DNA from: Akkermansiaceae bacterium
Lineage (GTDB): Bacteria > Verrucomicrobiota > Verrucomicrobiia > Verrucomicrobiales > Akkermansiaceae
DNA length: 64,000 nucleotides
Direction of reading: 5' to 3'
Assembly (NCBI GenBank): GCA_013041925.1
Contig: JABDRB010000013.1
Coordinates: 248,001-312,000, forward strand
Position 1 is the first letter of the stretch. Every line of letters starts with the position of its first letter. The notes beneath the pieces are model-generated. The model saw only the letters and a list, made by a program, of their open reading frames with translations. It was not told the origin of the DNA and made no database searches. This document shows, in pieces, positions 1 through 8,458 of this stretch. The position numbers were made by a program, and so were the translations under genes.

Positions 1-1
1 A

Positions 2-604
2 TACACAGGCGGCATGGCCCAGACCAACGCCTATCTTCTCGGAGAAGGCGACTCGTGCCTGCTCATTGACGCCCCGCTTGGCACATGCGAGTGGCTGGAA
101 AGCCTTAACGAACTCCCCACCGACCTCTTGCTCACTCACCAGCACTACGATCATATCGAGGATGTGGCCAAACTCGCCGCCAAGGGCGTGCGCCTGCATG
201 CTTATTCACCCTACTCACAGGACCTCACACTGGAGAAACTCCTCCAACAGTCAGGCATCTCGATCACCGTCACCCCCTATACCATTGACACGCTACTCGA
301 GGGCAAAACGGAAATCGAGGTTGGCGGCATCAAATTTTCGGTCGCTCACGTCCCGGGGCACTCCCCAGATAGCGTCGTCTTCACCACGGGTGATTTCGCC
401 TTTGTCGGCGACACCTTGTTTGCCGGTAGCGTGGGCAGGGCAGACCTACCCGAAGGTGATATGGATTTACTCATCCGCGGGATTCGTAAAAAGCTGCTGA
501 TTCTCGAGGCGAGCACGCGGGTGTTTCCAGGGCACGGACCAGAGACATCCATTGCAGCCGAACGCCAGAGCAACCCCTACCTTTCATTCTCGTTACCGTC
601 TTAA
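2..604 (+). CDS. MBL-fold metallo-hydrolase (glyoxalase II-like), 5'-truncated by window edge
   Basis: Probable zinc hydrolase of the metallo-beta-lactamase fold, glyoxalase II-like branch, cytoplasmic. Counting from the ATG at 14, the metal motif THQHYDH gives H42, H44, D46 and H47; further ligands are in HVPGHSPDS (H112, H116), GDTLFAGSVGRADLP (D133) and FPGHGPET (H174). The frame stays open to the window start and reads YTGG before that ATG. Family members usually have a short strand ending this way before the NAYL segment, so the true start probably lies outside and the protein is longer than the visible 196 residues. The substrate cannot be told. The next gene is 225 bases downstream on the same strand, so a shared transcript is doubtful. 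Confidence 0.85.
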   Translation, partial: YTGGMAQTNAYLLGEGDSCLLIDAPLGTCEWLESLNELPTDLLLTHQHYDHIEDVAKLAAKGVRLHAYSPYSQDLTLEKLLQQSGISITVTPYTIDTLLEGKTEIEVGGIKFSVAHVPGHSPDSVVFTTGDFAFVGDTLFAGSVGRADLPEGDMDLLIRGIRKKLLILEASTRVFPGHGPETSIAAERQSNPYLSFSLPS

Positions 605-829
605 GCTCCCTCGTAAATCCAAGGTGCTCATGAAACTTGGATTTTTCTATCACGACCACTTGCGTTCCTTCAAAAAAAATGCCAAACTATGGCAGAGCCT
701 CAATGACTCTTACAGATAAAGAGCCATTGGTCATACTCTGAACCGCCAGATGTTAGCTTGCACCACCCAGTGCATTGCATCCAGGCGATCCAATCCAATC
801 AACCACTCACCACCAACCTCACCCAAACC

Positions 830-1234
830 ATGGAAGAAACATACGCAGACCCTAAATTCACCACTGACTCACCCTTCAGTGAAACTCCAGCATCGCAGCA
901 GGCCGCCAACGATCTTCGCGCTGCCGCTGGCGAGAAAGCCAAAGAGATCGCCCAAGACGCCAGCAATAAGGCCAAGCAGATCAAACAAACAGCCGTCGAC
1001 AAGGCTCAGCAGTTCCGTGATTTCGCCGGCAATAAGGCCAGCGACATCAAGAACACAGCTGGTGTCAAGGCCCAGCAAATCAAGCAAGTCGCAGGCGAAC
1101 AGGTGCAAAATGGCCGAGTCAAAGCCCGCGCAGCCCACGCCGATACCGAGGAATACATCCGCCAACATCCTACCAAGTCCGTCCTGACGGCTTTGGGGAT
1201 TGGTTTTGTGATCGGCTTGGTCATCCGCCGCTGA
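830..1234 (+). CDS. DUF883/YqjD-like C-tail-anchored membrane protein
   Basis: A 134-residue protein, mostly alanine-, lysine- and glutamine-rich helix with repeated AxxKAxxI-type heptads (residues about 20-110), ending in one membrane segment (LTALGIGFVIGLVI) and a two-arginine tail. This is the layout of the DUF883/YqjD/ElaB family, tail-anchored proteins in E. coli linked to stationary phase and ribosome binding. The ATG at 830 is chosen because the longer frame from 758 begins with low-complexity, non-helical sequence. The next two genes resemble YqjE and YqjK, in the same order as the E. coli yqjDEK cluster, which strengthens the call. Function here is inferred only. Confidence 0.75.
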   Translation: MEETYADPKFTTDSPFSETPASQQAANDLRAAAGEKAKEIAQDASNKAKQIKQTAVDKAQQFRDFAGNKASDIKNTAGVKAQQIKQVAGEQVQNGRVKARAAHADTEEYIRQHPTKSVLTALGIGFVIGLVIRR

Positions 1235-1384
1235 GTCAAAAAAAATCAAGGACCGCCACGCAGCCTCCCGAGATAGAAAGTAACTCGGTGCGGAGAATCC
1301 TCTGCACCCTCGGGTAGGATCTTGAACTCGCCCACCCGCGGCCACCACGCATTCTTAGTGCCTTCTTAAAAAGAACACTCAGCC

Positions 1385-1858
1385 ATGGCTATGGACCCAT
1401 CATCACCTAAAAAAAAATCCAAGGCGTCCTGGATGGAACTCTCTCGGGATATCGACGACCCCAGCTTGGGTGATGCTTCTGGCTTCATGAAGGACGCGCT
1501 GTCTAGCTTTATTGCCGCCCGGGTGGAGCTCGCATCTATCGAGGCCAAGGAAGCGGCTGTGCACGCATCCAAAAAGGCCGTGCAGGGCGTCGTCCTCGGC
1601 ATCAGTTTGTTTTTTGCATGGGCTCTCATCCTCGCCGGCATCACTGGTGTCTTAGCACCGATCGCCAAGGAGCAGCTCGCTGAAAAAATGAACTGGCTCC
1701 CCGGTTGGGCCGCCGTGCTGTTTGGCCTCGCTATTCTCCATGGCCTCGTGGCCTTGATGTGCATCATCATGTTGAGGAAAAAAACATCCGCTCCGCTGTT
1801 TGAGCTCTCGCGCCAAGAAATCGAAAACGACAAACAATGGCTCAAAAAAAACAAGTAG
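1385..1858 (+). CDS. YqjE/holin superfamily III-like membrane protein
   Basis: A 157-residue inner-membrane protein. A soluble N-terminal third (lysine-rich start, then an amphipathic helix FIAARVELASIEAKEAA) precedes two hydrophobic segments, about residues 65-92 and 105-128, joined by a short loop containing KMNWLPGW, and a charged C-terminal helix. This matches the Phage_holin_3_6 (YqjE) family, which despite its name is mostly chromosomal and not lytic. The gene follows the YqjD-like gene by 150 bases and overlaps the next gene by 22 bases, implying translational coupling. No phage genes are nearby, so a prophage origin is unlikely. Confidence 0.75.
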   Translation: MAMDPSSPKKKSKASWMELSRDIDDPSLGDASGFMKDALSSFIAARVELASIEAKEAAVHASKKAVQGVVLGISLFFAWALILAGITGVLAPIAKEQLAEKMNWLPGWAAVLFGLAILHGLVALMCIIMLRKKTSAPLFELSRQEIENDKQWLKKNK

Positions 1859-2217
1859 CCCTGCGCAAGCAGGAACTCACCGCCGAACTGGCCAACTCCC
1901 GCCAGGCAATCAGCAAGGGACGCAAAGCCATCAAGGGACAGTTGCAGGTCAAAAAGCAATTGCGCCAATGGATCACCCGGAAACCCAAGGCCGTCTTCGC
2001 CAGCTCCATTGGCGCAGGACTCCTTGCCACCCTGCTTTTGAAGCGCCCACGCAAGGCCGCTAAACCATCAAAAAAGCCGAGCCACATGTTACTCGGATGG
2101 ATCCTTGCCCTGCTCAAACCCGCCATCAAGACCTGGCTGGTCACACGCGTCAAGACCCTCGCCACCGAGCAAGTTGCCGCTCGTATTCAACAGGAAAAAA
2201 CCATAAACACCCCATAA
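1837..2217 (+). CDS. Small basic membrane-associated protein (YqjK position)
   Basis: A 126-residue very basic protein. An N-terminal helix rich in lysine, arginine and glutamine (residues 1-50) leads to a short hydrophobic stretch (KAVFASSIGAGLLATLLL, about 54-72), a lysine-rich linker and a second weakly hydrophobic helix (MLLGWILALLKPAIKTWLV). It starts inside the end of the preceding gene, with its ATG at 1837. Size, basic character and place after YqjD- and YqjE-like genes correspond to E. coli YqjK, but sequence similarity is too weak to claim orthology by eye. No enzyme motif is visible. Confidence 0.65.
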   Translation: MAQKKQVALRKQELTAELANSRQAISKGRKAIKGQLQVKKQLRQWITRKPKAVFASSIGAGLLATLLLKRPRKAAKPSKKPSHMLLGWILALLKPAIKTWLVTRVKTLATEQVAARIQQEKTINTP

Positions 2218-2333
2218 TCGGGTTCTCTCCTGTCAAACCGAATGGGAAAACCATTTCCCCACGTCGGTCAATTTGTAAATGCCCCAGCTTTCCGCTTTAC
2301 TCGGCAGCCATCTTACAGCCAGAATAAAACTCC

Positions 2334-4790
2334 ATGAGGCAATTTGGTATTAGCATTCTCCTGTCCCTGTGTATCCTGCCGCTTAACGCTCAGGATGACG
2401 CAATTCAAAACAAGCCTGCGGGCGAAAATGATCTGTTCGCAGAAGGCTTCTCAGACATGCCAGAGATGCCCAGCAGCATCCGCGTCACACACGACGGCAC
2501 CCTCGAGTTCGATTCCCAAAAAGGCAACTTCCTCTTCCAAGGCCGCGTCGTCCTGCGAGGAGATAACGGAATCGTGCTTAAATCTGGGCGTGTCCTCGTT
2601 AACGCCCAAGCGGAAACCGCCAAGCTCACCGGACGCGTCTCCTTCCGACAAAAGGCGACCAAGGATGATACCGGACGCACCATCCCTGGCATCCAACTCT
2701 TCGCCGACCGCGTTCACCTCAACGCAAAAACAAAAACGGTTGTCCTTGATGGCAACGTTAGCATCTACCAAGGACCGAGCCTTCACCGAGGCAATCATGC
2801 CGAATACCATTACGGCACCGGACATCTCGATACCCGTGGCCTTGCCAGCGGACTGGGGCCGATCCTGCTTGAGTCCGACCGCTTCCGCATGATCGATCGC
2901 CATGGCAAAAAAGCCTTTATCGGCGACAACGCCGGCATCACCACCCACGACGTCGCTGCCCCTAACTACTGGCTCCGCTCAGACCGAACCACGATCTACC
3001 CCAACGACCGTGTGATCTTCAAAAACCTCCGAGTCTATGCGGGTAAAACCCCCGTATTCTGGCTCCCCTACCTGGCTCAACCACTCAATACCGACCTCGG
3101 CTACCACTTCCTCCCCGGTGCAAAATCCAACTGGGGTGCCTATTTACTCAATCGCTACGGCATCATGCTGGGAGGTGAACTCGACGAGGAAACAGGCGAG
3201 CGGGAGGACGCATGGCTCCTTTCCCAGTGGCATTTAGACCTTCGCAGCAGGCGCGGAGTAGGTGTCGGACTTGACCTCCTCGACACCCGACTTCAACACA
3301 ACGAAAACCTCACTGGGCTCAAACTTTACTACCTGCACGATGCGGACCCATCGCTTGAACGCTCCGCTGTCCCACGCGGAAACGTCAATGCCAACCGCTG
3401 GAAACTCGAGCTCAAACACCGACTGGACGTAGCCAAACGTGGCGATAATCATACCTACTTGGACTTCGATATTACGGCGCTGAGCGACCGCTACTTCCTT
3501 GAGGACTTCGAACCAGGCATGTTCAAGATCAATCCGAACCCCGATAACGAAGTCGGCATTTTCCATCGCCACCCCCGATACCTCGCCGGCCTCTACACTC
3601 GCCTTCGGCTCAATGATTTTTACCAAACCGATACGCGTCTCCCCGAACTCTTCTTCGATCAAATCAAGGCCCCTATCTGCAACACACCCATCCTGCACGA
3701 AGGTCAGACCACCTTCGGTGTCTATGATGATCGCTTGGCCGATTACTACGCCAATGAACTACGTCGAGAAGCCTCTACACTCCCCCCCGGAGACCGCCTG
3801 ACCGAGATCAATGGCCTGCTTGCTGAGCGAGGCTACACCCGCTTCCACACCTGGCACGAACTCACGCTCCCACTCAACCCCGGGGGCAAAGTTGCCATCA
3901 CACCACGTGCTGGCATCGGCTACACCCAATATTCATCCGTCGACGGTGGCGGCAAGTCATTCAATCGCACCCACCTCTCCGCCGGCATCGATGCCTCGAT
4001 GAAATTCTCCCGAGTTTACCCCGAGTTCGTCCATCCATCATGGGGGGTCGATGGCCTCCTTCATATTTTCCAACCCTACGCCAACTTCTCCCAACTCTCG
4101 ACCAACCAACTCGACAGCTCCTTCGTCGGCATCGAAACTCTGACACCCTCGACGCGTCCACGCCCGCTGGAGGTGGGACGCTTCACCGCCACCGACGATC
4201 TCAGAGACTGGTCCATTCTGCGACTCGGAGCAAGGAACCGACTGCTCACCAAGCGCGATGGAGATAGCCACGAATGGCTTGTCATGGACACCTACATGGA
4301 TGTGTTTATGAACGACCCCGAATTTGGGCGGAACACCTCCAACCTCTACAATGACATCATCTGGCAGCCACTCCCATGGATGAGGGTCGACTTCGAAACA
4401 CAATTTCCCATCGCCGCTGGCGGGTCAGGCTTCACTGAGATTGCAAGCCACATCACCTTCATGCCCAACGACGCGCTGGAATTCAGCATCGGAAGCCGCC
4501 AGCTCGACAACCACCCCGTCCTTCAAGACAGCAACCGCATCAACCTGCGTGCTTACGCACGGATCAGTGAATCATGGGGGATCGGACTCTATCAGCAGTG
4601 GGAGTTGGACGACAACACACCGGAAGTCCAACAATACAACATCTATCACGACTTTGACAGCTGGACGGCCTCCCTCGGCTTGATGATCCGTGACAACCGA
4701 GACGACAGCAATGAATACGGACTGATGCTTAATTTCACACTCAAGGAATTCCCCGCCGTCCGGCTCCCCCTTTCCGTCGATAACGAATAA
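2334..4790 (+). CDS. lptD: LptD-like outer-membrane LPS assembly protein
   Basis: An 818-residue exported protein resembling LptD (OstA/Imp), the outer-membrane barrel that inserts lipopolysaccharide. Residues 1-19 form a signal peptide ending LPLNAQ. Residues about 45-170 are an OstA/LptA-like beta-jellyroll with repeated strand patterns (GTLEFDSQKGNFLFQGRV, AKLTGRVSFRQK, VVLDGNVSIYQG). The remainder has alternating strands with aromatic and charged residues, typical of a large barrel, ending in short strands near LMLNFTLKEF. Its length fits LptD (about 780-850). The ATG at 2334 is chosen because it opens directly into the signal peptide. No other lpt gene lies in the window. A paralogous OstA-domain barrel is the main alternative. 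Confidence 0.72.
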   Translation: MRQFGISILLSLCILPLNAQDDAIQNKPAGENDLFAEGFSDMPEMPSSIRVTHDGTLEFDSQKGNFLFQGRVVLRGDNGIVLKSGRVLVNAQAETAKLTGRVSFRQKATKDDTGRTIPGIQLFADRVHLNAKTKTVVLDGNVSIYQGPSLHRGNHAEYHYGTGHLDTRGLASGLGPILLESDRFRMIDRHGKKAFIGDNAGITTHDVAAPNYWLRSDRTTIYPNDRVIFKNLRVYAGKTPVFWLPYLAQPLNTDLGYHFLPGAKSNWGAYLLNRYGIMLGGELDEETGEREDAWLLSQWHLDLRSRRGVGVGLDLLDTRLQHNENLTGLKLYYLHDADPSLERSAVPRGNVNANRWKLELKHRLDVAKRGDNHTYLDFDITALSDRYFLEDFEPGMFKINPNPDNEVGIFHRHPRYLAGLYTRLRLNDFYQTDTRLPELFFDQIKAPICNTPILHEGQTTFGVYDDRLADYYANELRREASTLPPGDRLTEINGLLAERGYTRFHTWHELTLPLNPGGKVAITPRAGIGYTQYSSVDGGGKSFNRTHLSAGIDASMKFSRVYPEFVHPSWGVDGLLHIFQPYANFSQLSTNQLDSSFVGIETLTPSTRPRPLEVGRFTATDDLRDWSILRLGARNRLLTKRDGDSHEWLVMDTYMDVFMNDPEFGRNTSNLYNDIIWQPLPWMRVDFETQFPIAAGGSGFTEIASHITFMPNDALEFSIGSRQLDNHPVLQDSNRINLRAYARISESWGIGLYQQWELDDNTPEVQQYNIYHDFDSWTASLGLMIRDNRDDSNEYGLMLNFTLKEFPAVRLPLSVDNE

Positions 4791-4829
4791 AGGGCACCCT
4801 TCAACTTTACCTTAAATCACTTTACCCAT

Positions 4830-5474
4830 ATGACCTTATCACCCGAAGATCTGATCAAAAGCCTGCAATGGCGCTACGCAACCAAGGAATTTGACGCTGA
4901 AAAAAAGATCCCAGAAAATATCTGGGCAACGCTTGAGCAAAGTTTGCTACTCACCCCATCATCGTTCGGCCTCCAGCCATGGAAATTTATTACCATTACG
5001 GATCAAGGAGTCAAAAACACCCTGTTAGAGCACTCGTGGGGCCAACCGCAAGTCACCCATTGCTCCCACATGGTCGTGCTCTGCGCCAAAGAGGAAATGA
5101 CCCATGACGATATCGAAGCCTGGCTAGATCGACTCGTCGAGGTTCGCGGAATCTCCCGTGATCACCTCAATGACTACGCATCCATGATGCACGGGTTTTT
5201 CAGTAACATGGATGCAGCAAAAACCCTCTCATGGGCGAAAAATCAAGTTTATATCGCACTCGGACAGCTGATGGCTTCTGCCGCAGTCATCGGCATCGAC
5301 GCCTGCCCACTGGAAGGCATTGCCCCTCCGGAATACGACCGTATACTCGGACTTGAAAATACAGGCTATGCCACCACCGTGGGCTGCGCCGTCGGCTACC
5401 GATCCCACGAGGACAAGTATGCATCGCTTCCAAAGGTCAGATACACACCGGATCAAGTCCTCCGCAACCTGTAG
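4830..5474 (+). CDS. NAD(P)H-dependent nitroreductase family protein
   Basis: A 214-residue flavoprotein of the nitroreductase family, expected to bind FMN and reduce nitro compounds, quinones or similar acceptors with NAD(P)H. The family's N-terminal signature is clear: WRYATKEFD near residue 14, then LTPSSFGLQPWKFI (about 42-55). The region LGQLMASAAVIGIDACPLEG (about 146-165) matches the conserved helix next to the flavin, and a VGYRSHEDKYA stretch near the C-terminus contributes to the phosphate site. Size is normal (about 200-220). It follows the LptD-like gene by 39 bases and ends 47 bases before a convergent gene. The physiological acceptor cannot be inferred. Confidence 0.87.
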   Translation: MTLSPEDLIKSLQWRYATKEFDAEKKIPENIWATLEQSLLLTPSSFGLQPWKFITITDQGVKNTLLEHSWGQPQVTHCSHMVVLCAKEEMTHDDIEAWLDRLVEVRGISRDHLNDYASMMHGFFSNMDAAKTLSWAKNQVYIALGQLMASAAVIGIDACPLEGIAPPEYDRILGLENTGYATTVGCAVGYRSHEDKYASLPKVRYTPDQVLRNL

Positions 5475-5478
5475 GCTC

Positions 5479-5505
5479 GCTACCCTCGCCTCATTGAGGG
5501 GTAGC
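5479..5505. terminator. Hairpin between convergent genes
   Basis: Arms GCTACCCTC (5479-5487) and GAGGGGTAGC (5496-5505) pair with one bulged base around an 8-base loop, directly after the nitroreductase stop and before the convergent gene end at 5522. There is no strong T-run on either side, so its activity as an intrinsic terminator is uncertain. Confidence 0.4.
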
Positions 5506-5521
5506 CCTTATCTGATGCAGG

Positions 5522-5947
5522 CTAGTCACTAACACCGGACTGAGGCGCTGGCAGAGAGATCGTCAACAGCTTCTGAACCAGCGACTTGAGTAAATTTTGC
5601 GCCAAGTCCTTATCTCGGTCCTGATACGACACTTTGACCGTCACCCCCGAGACACTCACCTTGAACTTCTCACGGAGGCGTGCCTTGACAGCATCCGTAT
5701 CGGCTACCCCCCATCGGTTCACCAGATCGTAGTCCTGGATGACGTCATCCAGGATCTCATCCGTCATCATCCTTTTTTTAAGCTCTTCAGGATTATTCAC
5801 CTCTTTGGCCAAGGTCAATGTCCCCTCATAACGATATTCCTGCAGCGGCTTGTTCCGATACTTCTTATACGCCCAATAGCTACCTCCCGCACCAACTAAC
5901 ACAACCACCAACAAGGCCACAACGACGATTACCGTATTTCTTTTCAC
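5522..5947 (-). CDS. Stand-alone Wzz/chain-length-determinant-like membrane protein
   Basis: A 141-residue protein with an N-terminal membrane segment (residues 6-27, VIVVVALLVVVLVGAGGSYW) and an extracytoplasmic domain. The domain pattern (YEGTLTL, then an EELKK.MMTDEIL helix, LVNRWGV, AVKARLREKFKVSV, VKVSYQDRDKDLAQNLLKSL) matches the N-terminal part of polysaccharide co-polymerase (Wzz) proteins. Unlike classical Wzz there is no long coiled coil, no second membrane segment and no tyrosine-kinase domain. No polysaccharide gene is nearby. It may be a minimal or domain-only relative; its role is unknown. Confidence 0.6.
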   Translation of the reverse strand: MKRNTVIVVVALLVVVLVGAGGSYWAYKKYRNKPLQEYRYEGTLTLAKEVNNPEELKKRMMTDEILDDVIQDYDLVNRWGVADTDAVKARLREKFKVSVSGVTVKVSYQDRDKDLAQNLLKSLVQKLLTISLPAPQSGVSD

Positions 5948-6012
5948 GGACTCATATTACATAAGTCGATTATCCTGCCAAGCGCATTGGTAAACGGCCT
6001 GACCATGACCCA

Positions 6013-6870
6013 CTACATGTATTTCTCCAGCAATGGGCGTAAATCAGCTGCCGTCGTCTCCGGCCAGTGCTCTTTGGGCGTCATCAGTGCCGTGGCAAGT
6101 GAATCATGTTCAGGCCAGTCAGGCTGGTCTGGGATGGATGCCACCGCACGCGCCACGATTTTTTGAGCGCTGGCAGCATTGGCCATCAGGTTGCCCATCA
6201 CAGTTTGCGCACTGACGTCCTCTTCCTCTTCATGCCAACAATCGTAATCCGTCACCATACACAGGGTGGCCAGCGCGATTTCAGCTTCTCGCGCGAGCTT
6301 CGCCTCAGGCAGGTTGGTCATCCCAACCACATCAAAACCCATCTTCCGGTTCGCCTCACTCTCTGCACGGGTAGAAAATGCAGGACCATCCATGTTCACA
6401 TACGTGCCCCCATCATACACCGTACTACCCTCGGCGCGCGAGGATTCCAGAAGAATCGCCCGCAAGGCATGACTCACCGGATCACCAAAACCGACGTGAG
6501 CCGCAATCCCGTTGCCAAAAAACGTGTGGTATTCACGCCGGCTCGTCCGGTCGAAGTATTGATCAGGTAAAACAATATGTCGGGGCGCGTATGCTTCTTT
6601 TAAGCTCCCGACCGCCGTAACACAAATCAACCAGCGCACCCCGAGACTGCGTAAGGCCCAGATATTTGCCCGATGATTGATTTCATGCGGTAAGAGGCGA
6701 TGTCCACGACCATGCCGAGGCAAAAACCACACCTGACGCCCTGCGATCGTGCCACCCACCAGCCGATCAGACGGATCGCCATAGGGGGTTTCCACTTTTC
6801 GCTCCTCAGTCCGCTCAAACCCATCCATCTCATAAAGCCCACTACCTCCTATCATGCCGATTGCGTTCAT
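6013..6870 (-). CDS. mtnP: S-methyl-5'-thioadenosine phosphorylase
   Basis: Cleaves methylthioadenosine (or an adenosine/inosine analogue) with phosphate, giving adenine and 5-methylthioribose-1-phosphate, in the methionine salvage pathway; cytoplasmic. The 285-residue protein shows the family's phosphate loop GGSGLYEMDGFE near residues 8-19, LPRHGRGHRLLPHEINHRANI (about 51-71), VNMDGPAFSTRAES (about 158-171), GMTNLPEAKLAREAEI (about 183-198) and TDYDCWH (about 207-213), all typical of MTAP rather than of bacterial PNP-I. Length matches MTAP (about 280). It is co-oriented with the L,D-transpeptidase gene 36 bases upstream, but the two have no obvious functional link. No other methionine-salvage gene is present. 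Confidence 0.92.
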   Translation of the reverse strand: MNAIGMIGGSGLYEMDGFERTEERKVETPYGDPSDRLVGGTIAGRQVWFLPRHGRGHRLLPHEINHRANIWALRSLGVRWLICVTAVGSLKEAYAPRHIVLPDQYFDRTSRREYHTFFGNGIAAHVGFGDPVSHALRAILLESSRAEGSTVYDGGTYVNMDGPAFSTRAESEANRKMGFDVVGMTNLPEAKLAREAEIALATLCMVTDYDCWHEEEEDVSAQTVMGNLMANAASAQKIVARAVASIPDQPDWPEHDSLATALMTPKEHWPETTAADLRPLLEKYM

Positions 6871-6906
6871 GATGCTAATATGCTGTGTCAGGTTGATTTG
6901 GGGAGC

Positions 6907-7539
6907 TTAAAACTTCAAATTCCTCCATCCAAACCGCTCCTTCTCGACCATTTCCACCACCAAGCTCTTCCCCTCAACCGTTACAGGCGTCCCCTCCTGC
7001 GTTTTGCGATAAATCCACGGCTGGGCAGCTCGAAACACGCGGATGCAACCGAAACTGCACCGGGTATGCTTCGGAAACTCACCCACATGCATCCCGAGTC
7101 CCCACCAGGTCAAGCGCATCCAGTAGGGCATGGCAATTCCCTCATAGACCGTCCCCTCCGGCAGAGCCCCCTTGTGCAACCACGACTTGGCCACCACCAC
7201 CTTACCCGTCTTTTTGTCCACATACTTGCCGTATCGGTTCGACCTCTTCTCCTCAAGTTTCTCCAGCACCTTCAACTCCCCCACAGGTGTCTCGTGTCCC
7301 GTCACCCCCGTGGAGATGTTGGTTTTCAAAATCACCCACCCCTCGCCATCCAGCAACCACGCCTTCTGATCATGCAAGGAGATCCGCACTGAGGTCTCGG
7401 ACGTTTTGGCCTGCTTATACAGCCTCTTGTTCACCTGCCAACTCGCGCCCTGCTGATTTATCAACTGGCATGACGCCATCATACTTGCTAAAAAAATAGA
7501 CCCCAAACACTTTATAGAAACCCTCAACGGCATAGACAA
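6907..7539 (-). CDS. YkuD-family L,D-transpeptidase, predicted lipoprotein
   Basis: A 210-residue exported enzyme, probably forming 3-3 peptidoglycan cross-links or attaching proteins to the wall. The N-terminus is a signal peptide with a lipobox-like MASC (C24). The YkuD domain spans about residues 48-195. The catalytic region shows H151 (GLGMHVGEF) and SFGCIRV with nucleophile C165, a slight variant of the usual S-H-G-C-I/V-R motif (phenylalanine replaces histidine). It is divergent from a second, YafK-type transpeptidase gene 73 bases away. The ATG at 7533 (residue 3) is an alternative start. Confidence 0.82.
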   Translation of the reverse strand: MSMPLRVSIKCLGSIFLASMMASCQLINQQGASWQVNKRLYKQAKTSETSVRISLHDQKAWLLDGEGWVILKTNISTGVTGHETPVGELKVLEKLEEKRSNRYGKYVDKKTGKVVVAKSWLHKGALPEGTVYEGIAMPYWMRLTWWGLGMHVGEFPKHTRCSFGCIRVFRAAQPWIYRKTQEGTPVTVEGKSLVVEMVEKERFGWRNLKF

Positions 7540-7612
7540 AAACTATGTCCTCCGTCGTAAATGCCAAATTCTAAATTCTGCCATCTCACCCCGACGCCCC
7601 GACTTAAAACCC

Positions 7613-8422
7613 ATGAAACCCACCACCATCATCACCGCCTGCATCGCCTTCGCCCTCAGCGGCATCGGCGGCACCCTGTGGTATGAATTTCAACATCACA
7701 GCCCCATGACACACGCCGACCACTCGAGCAGCCTCAGCAAAGACGACTATGCCCAGGGTGACCTCAGAGAAAAAGACGTCATCCAGCGCATGAGCCCAAG
7801 AATGAGTCAGGAACTTGACGCCAAGGGGCTCACGCTTGGGTCTCCGGTTTTCCTCCGCATCTTCAAGGAATCACGCCAACTCGAACTCTGGATGCTGCAC
7901 CCAGCATCAGAAAAATACCGCCACTTCAAAACCTGGGACATCGCCGCCATGTCGGGCCAACTCGGGCCCAAACTCGCAGAGGGTGACTTCCAAGCACCCG
8001 AAGGATTTTATTACGTCGGCCCGTCAGCCATGAAACCCGACAGCCGCTATCACCTCGCTTTTAACATCGGCTACCCGAACCAATACGACCGCGAGCATAA
8101 CCGAACTGGCTCGTTCATCATGGTCCACGGCAGCCGATTTTCCGTCGGATGTTTCGCCATGACCGACCCCGGCATCGAGGAAATCTACACCCTCTGCAGC
8201 CTCGCATTAACCAACGGCCAACCCTACTTCCGCGTGCACATCTTCCCATTCCCCATGACCCCCGAACGCATGCAACAGGCCACCGGTCACCGCTGGCACA
8301 ATTTCTGGCTCAACCTCAAGCAAGGATACGATTGGTTCGAATCCCATGGGGCACCCCCTAATGCTTCTGTGAAAGAGAAACGGTATGAGTTAAACTATGA
8401 AAGCATTGCCAATCAGCCATAA
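7613..8422 (+). CDS. YafK/DpaA-type L,D-transpeptidase-fold murein enzyme
   Basis: A 269-residue exported protein with an N-terminal hydrophobic anchor or signal (residues 5-24). The YkuD fold is of the YafK branch: LRIFKESRQLELWML (about 81-95), AMSGQLGPK and EGDFQAPEGFYYV, then the catalytic MVHGSRFSVGCFAMTD with H172 and C180, followed by IEEIYTL. In E. coli this branch (DpaA/LdtF) hydrolyses the link between Braun lipoprotein and meso-diaminopimelate rather than making cross-links; whether that holds here is unknown. It is divergently paired with the YkuD-type gene at 6907-7539, and the 73-base gap must hold both promoters. Confidence 0.85.
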   Translation: MKPTTIITACIAFALSGIGGTLWYEFQHHSPMTHADHSSSLSKDDYAQGDLREKDVIQRMSPRMSQELDAKGLTLGSPVFLRIFKESRQLELWMLHPASEKYRHFKTWDIAAMSGQLGPKLAEGDFQAPEGFYYVGPSAMKPDSRYHLAFNIGYPNQYDREHNRTGSFIMVHGSRFSVGCFAMTDPGIEEIYTLCSLALTNGQPYFRVHIFPFPMTPERMQQATGHRWHNFWLNLKQGYDWFESHGAPPNASVKEKRYELNYESIANQP

Positions 8423-8458
8423 TACGGCCTGCCTAAGCTTTCCTGAAATATGGAGTGG

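Noticed and set aside
1385-1858. Prophage holin
   Set aside because: The holin-like family is mostly chromosomal, gene order matches yqjDEK, and no phage genes are nearby.
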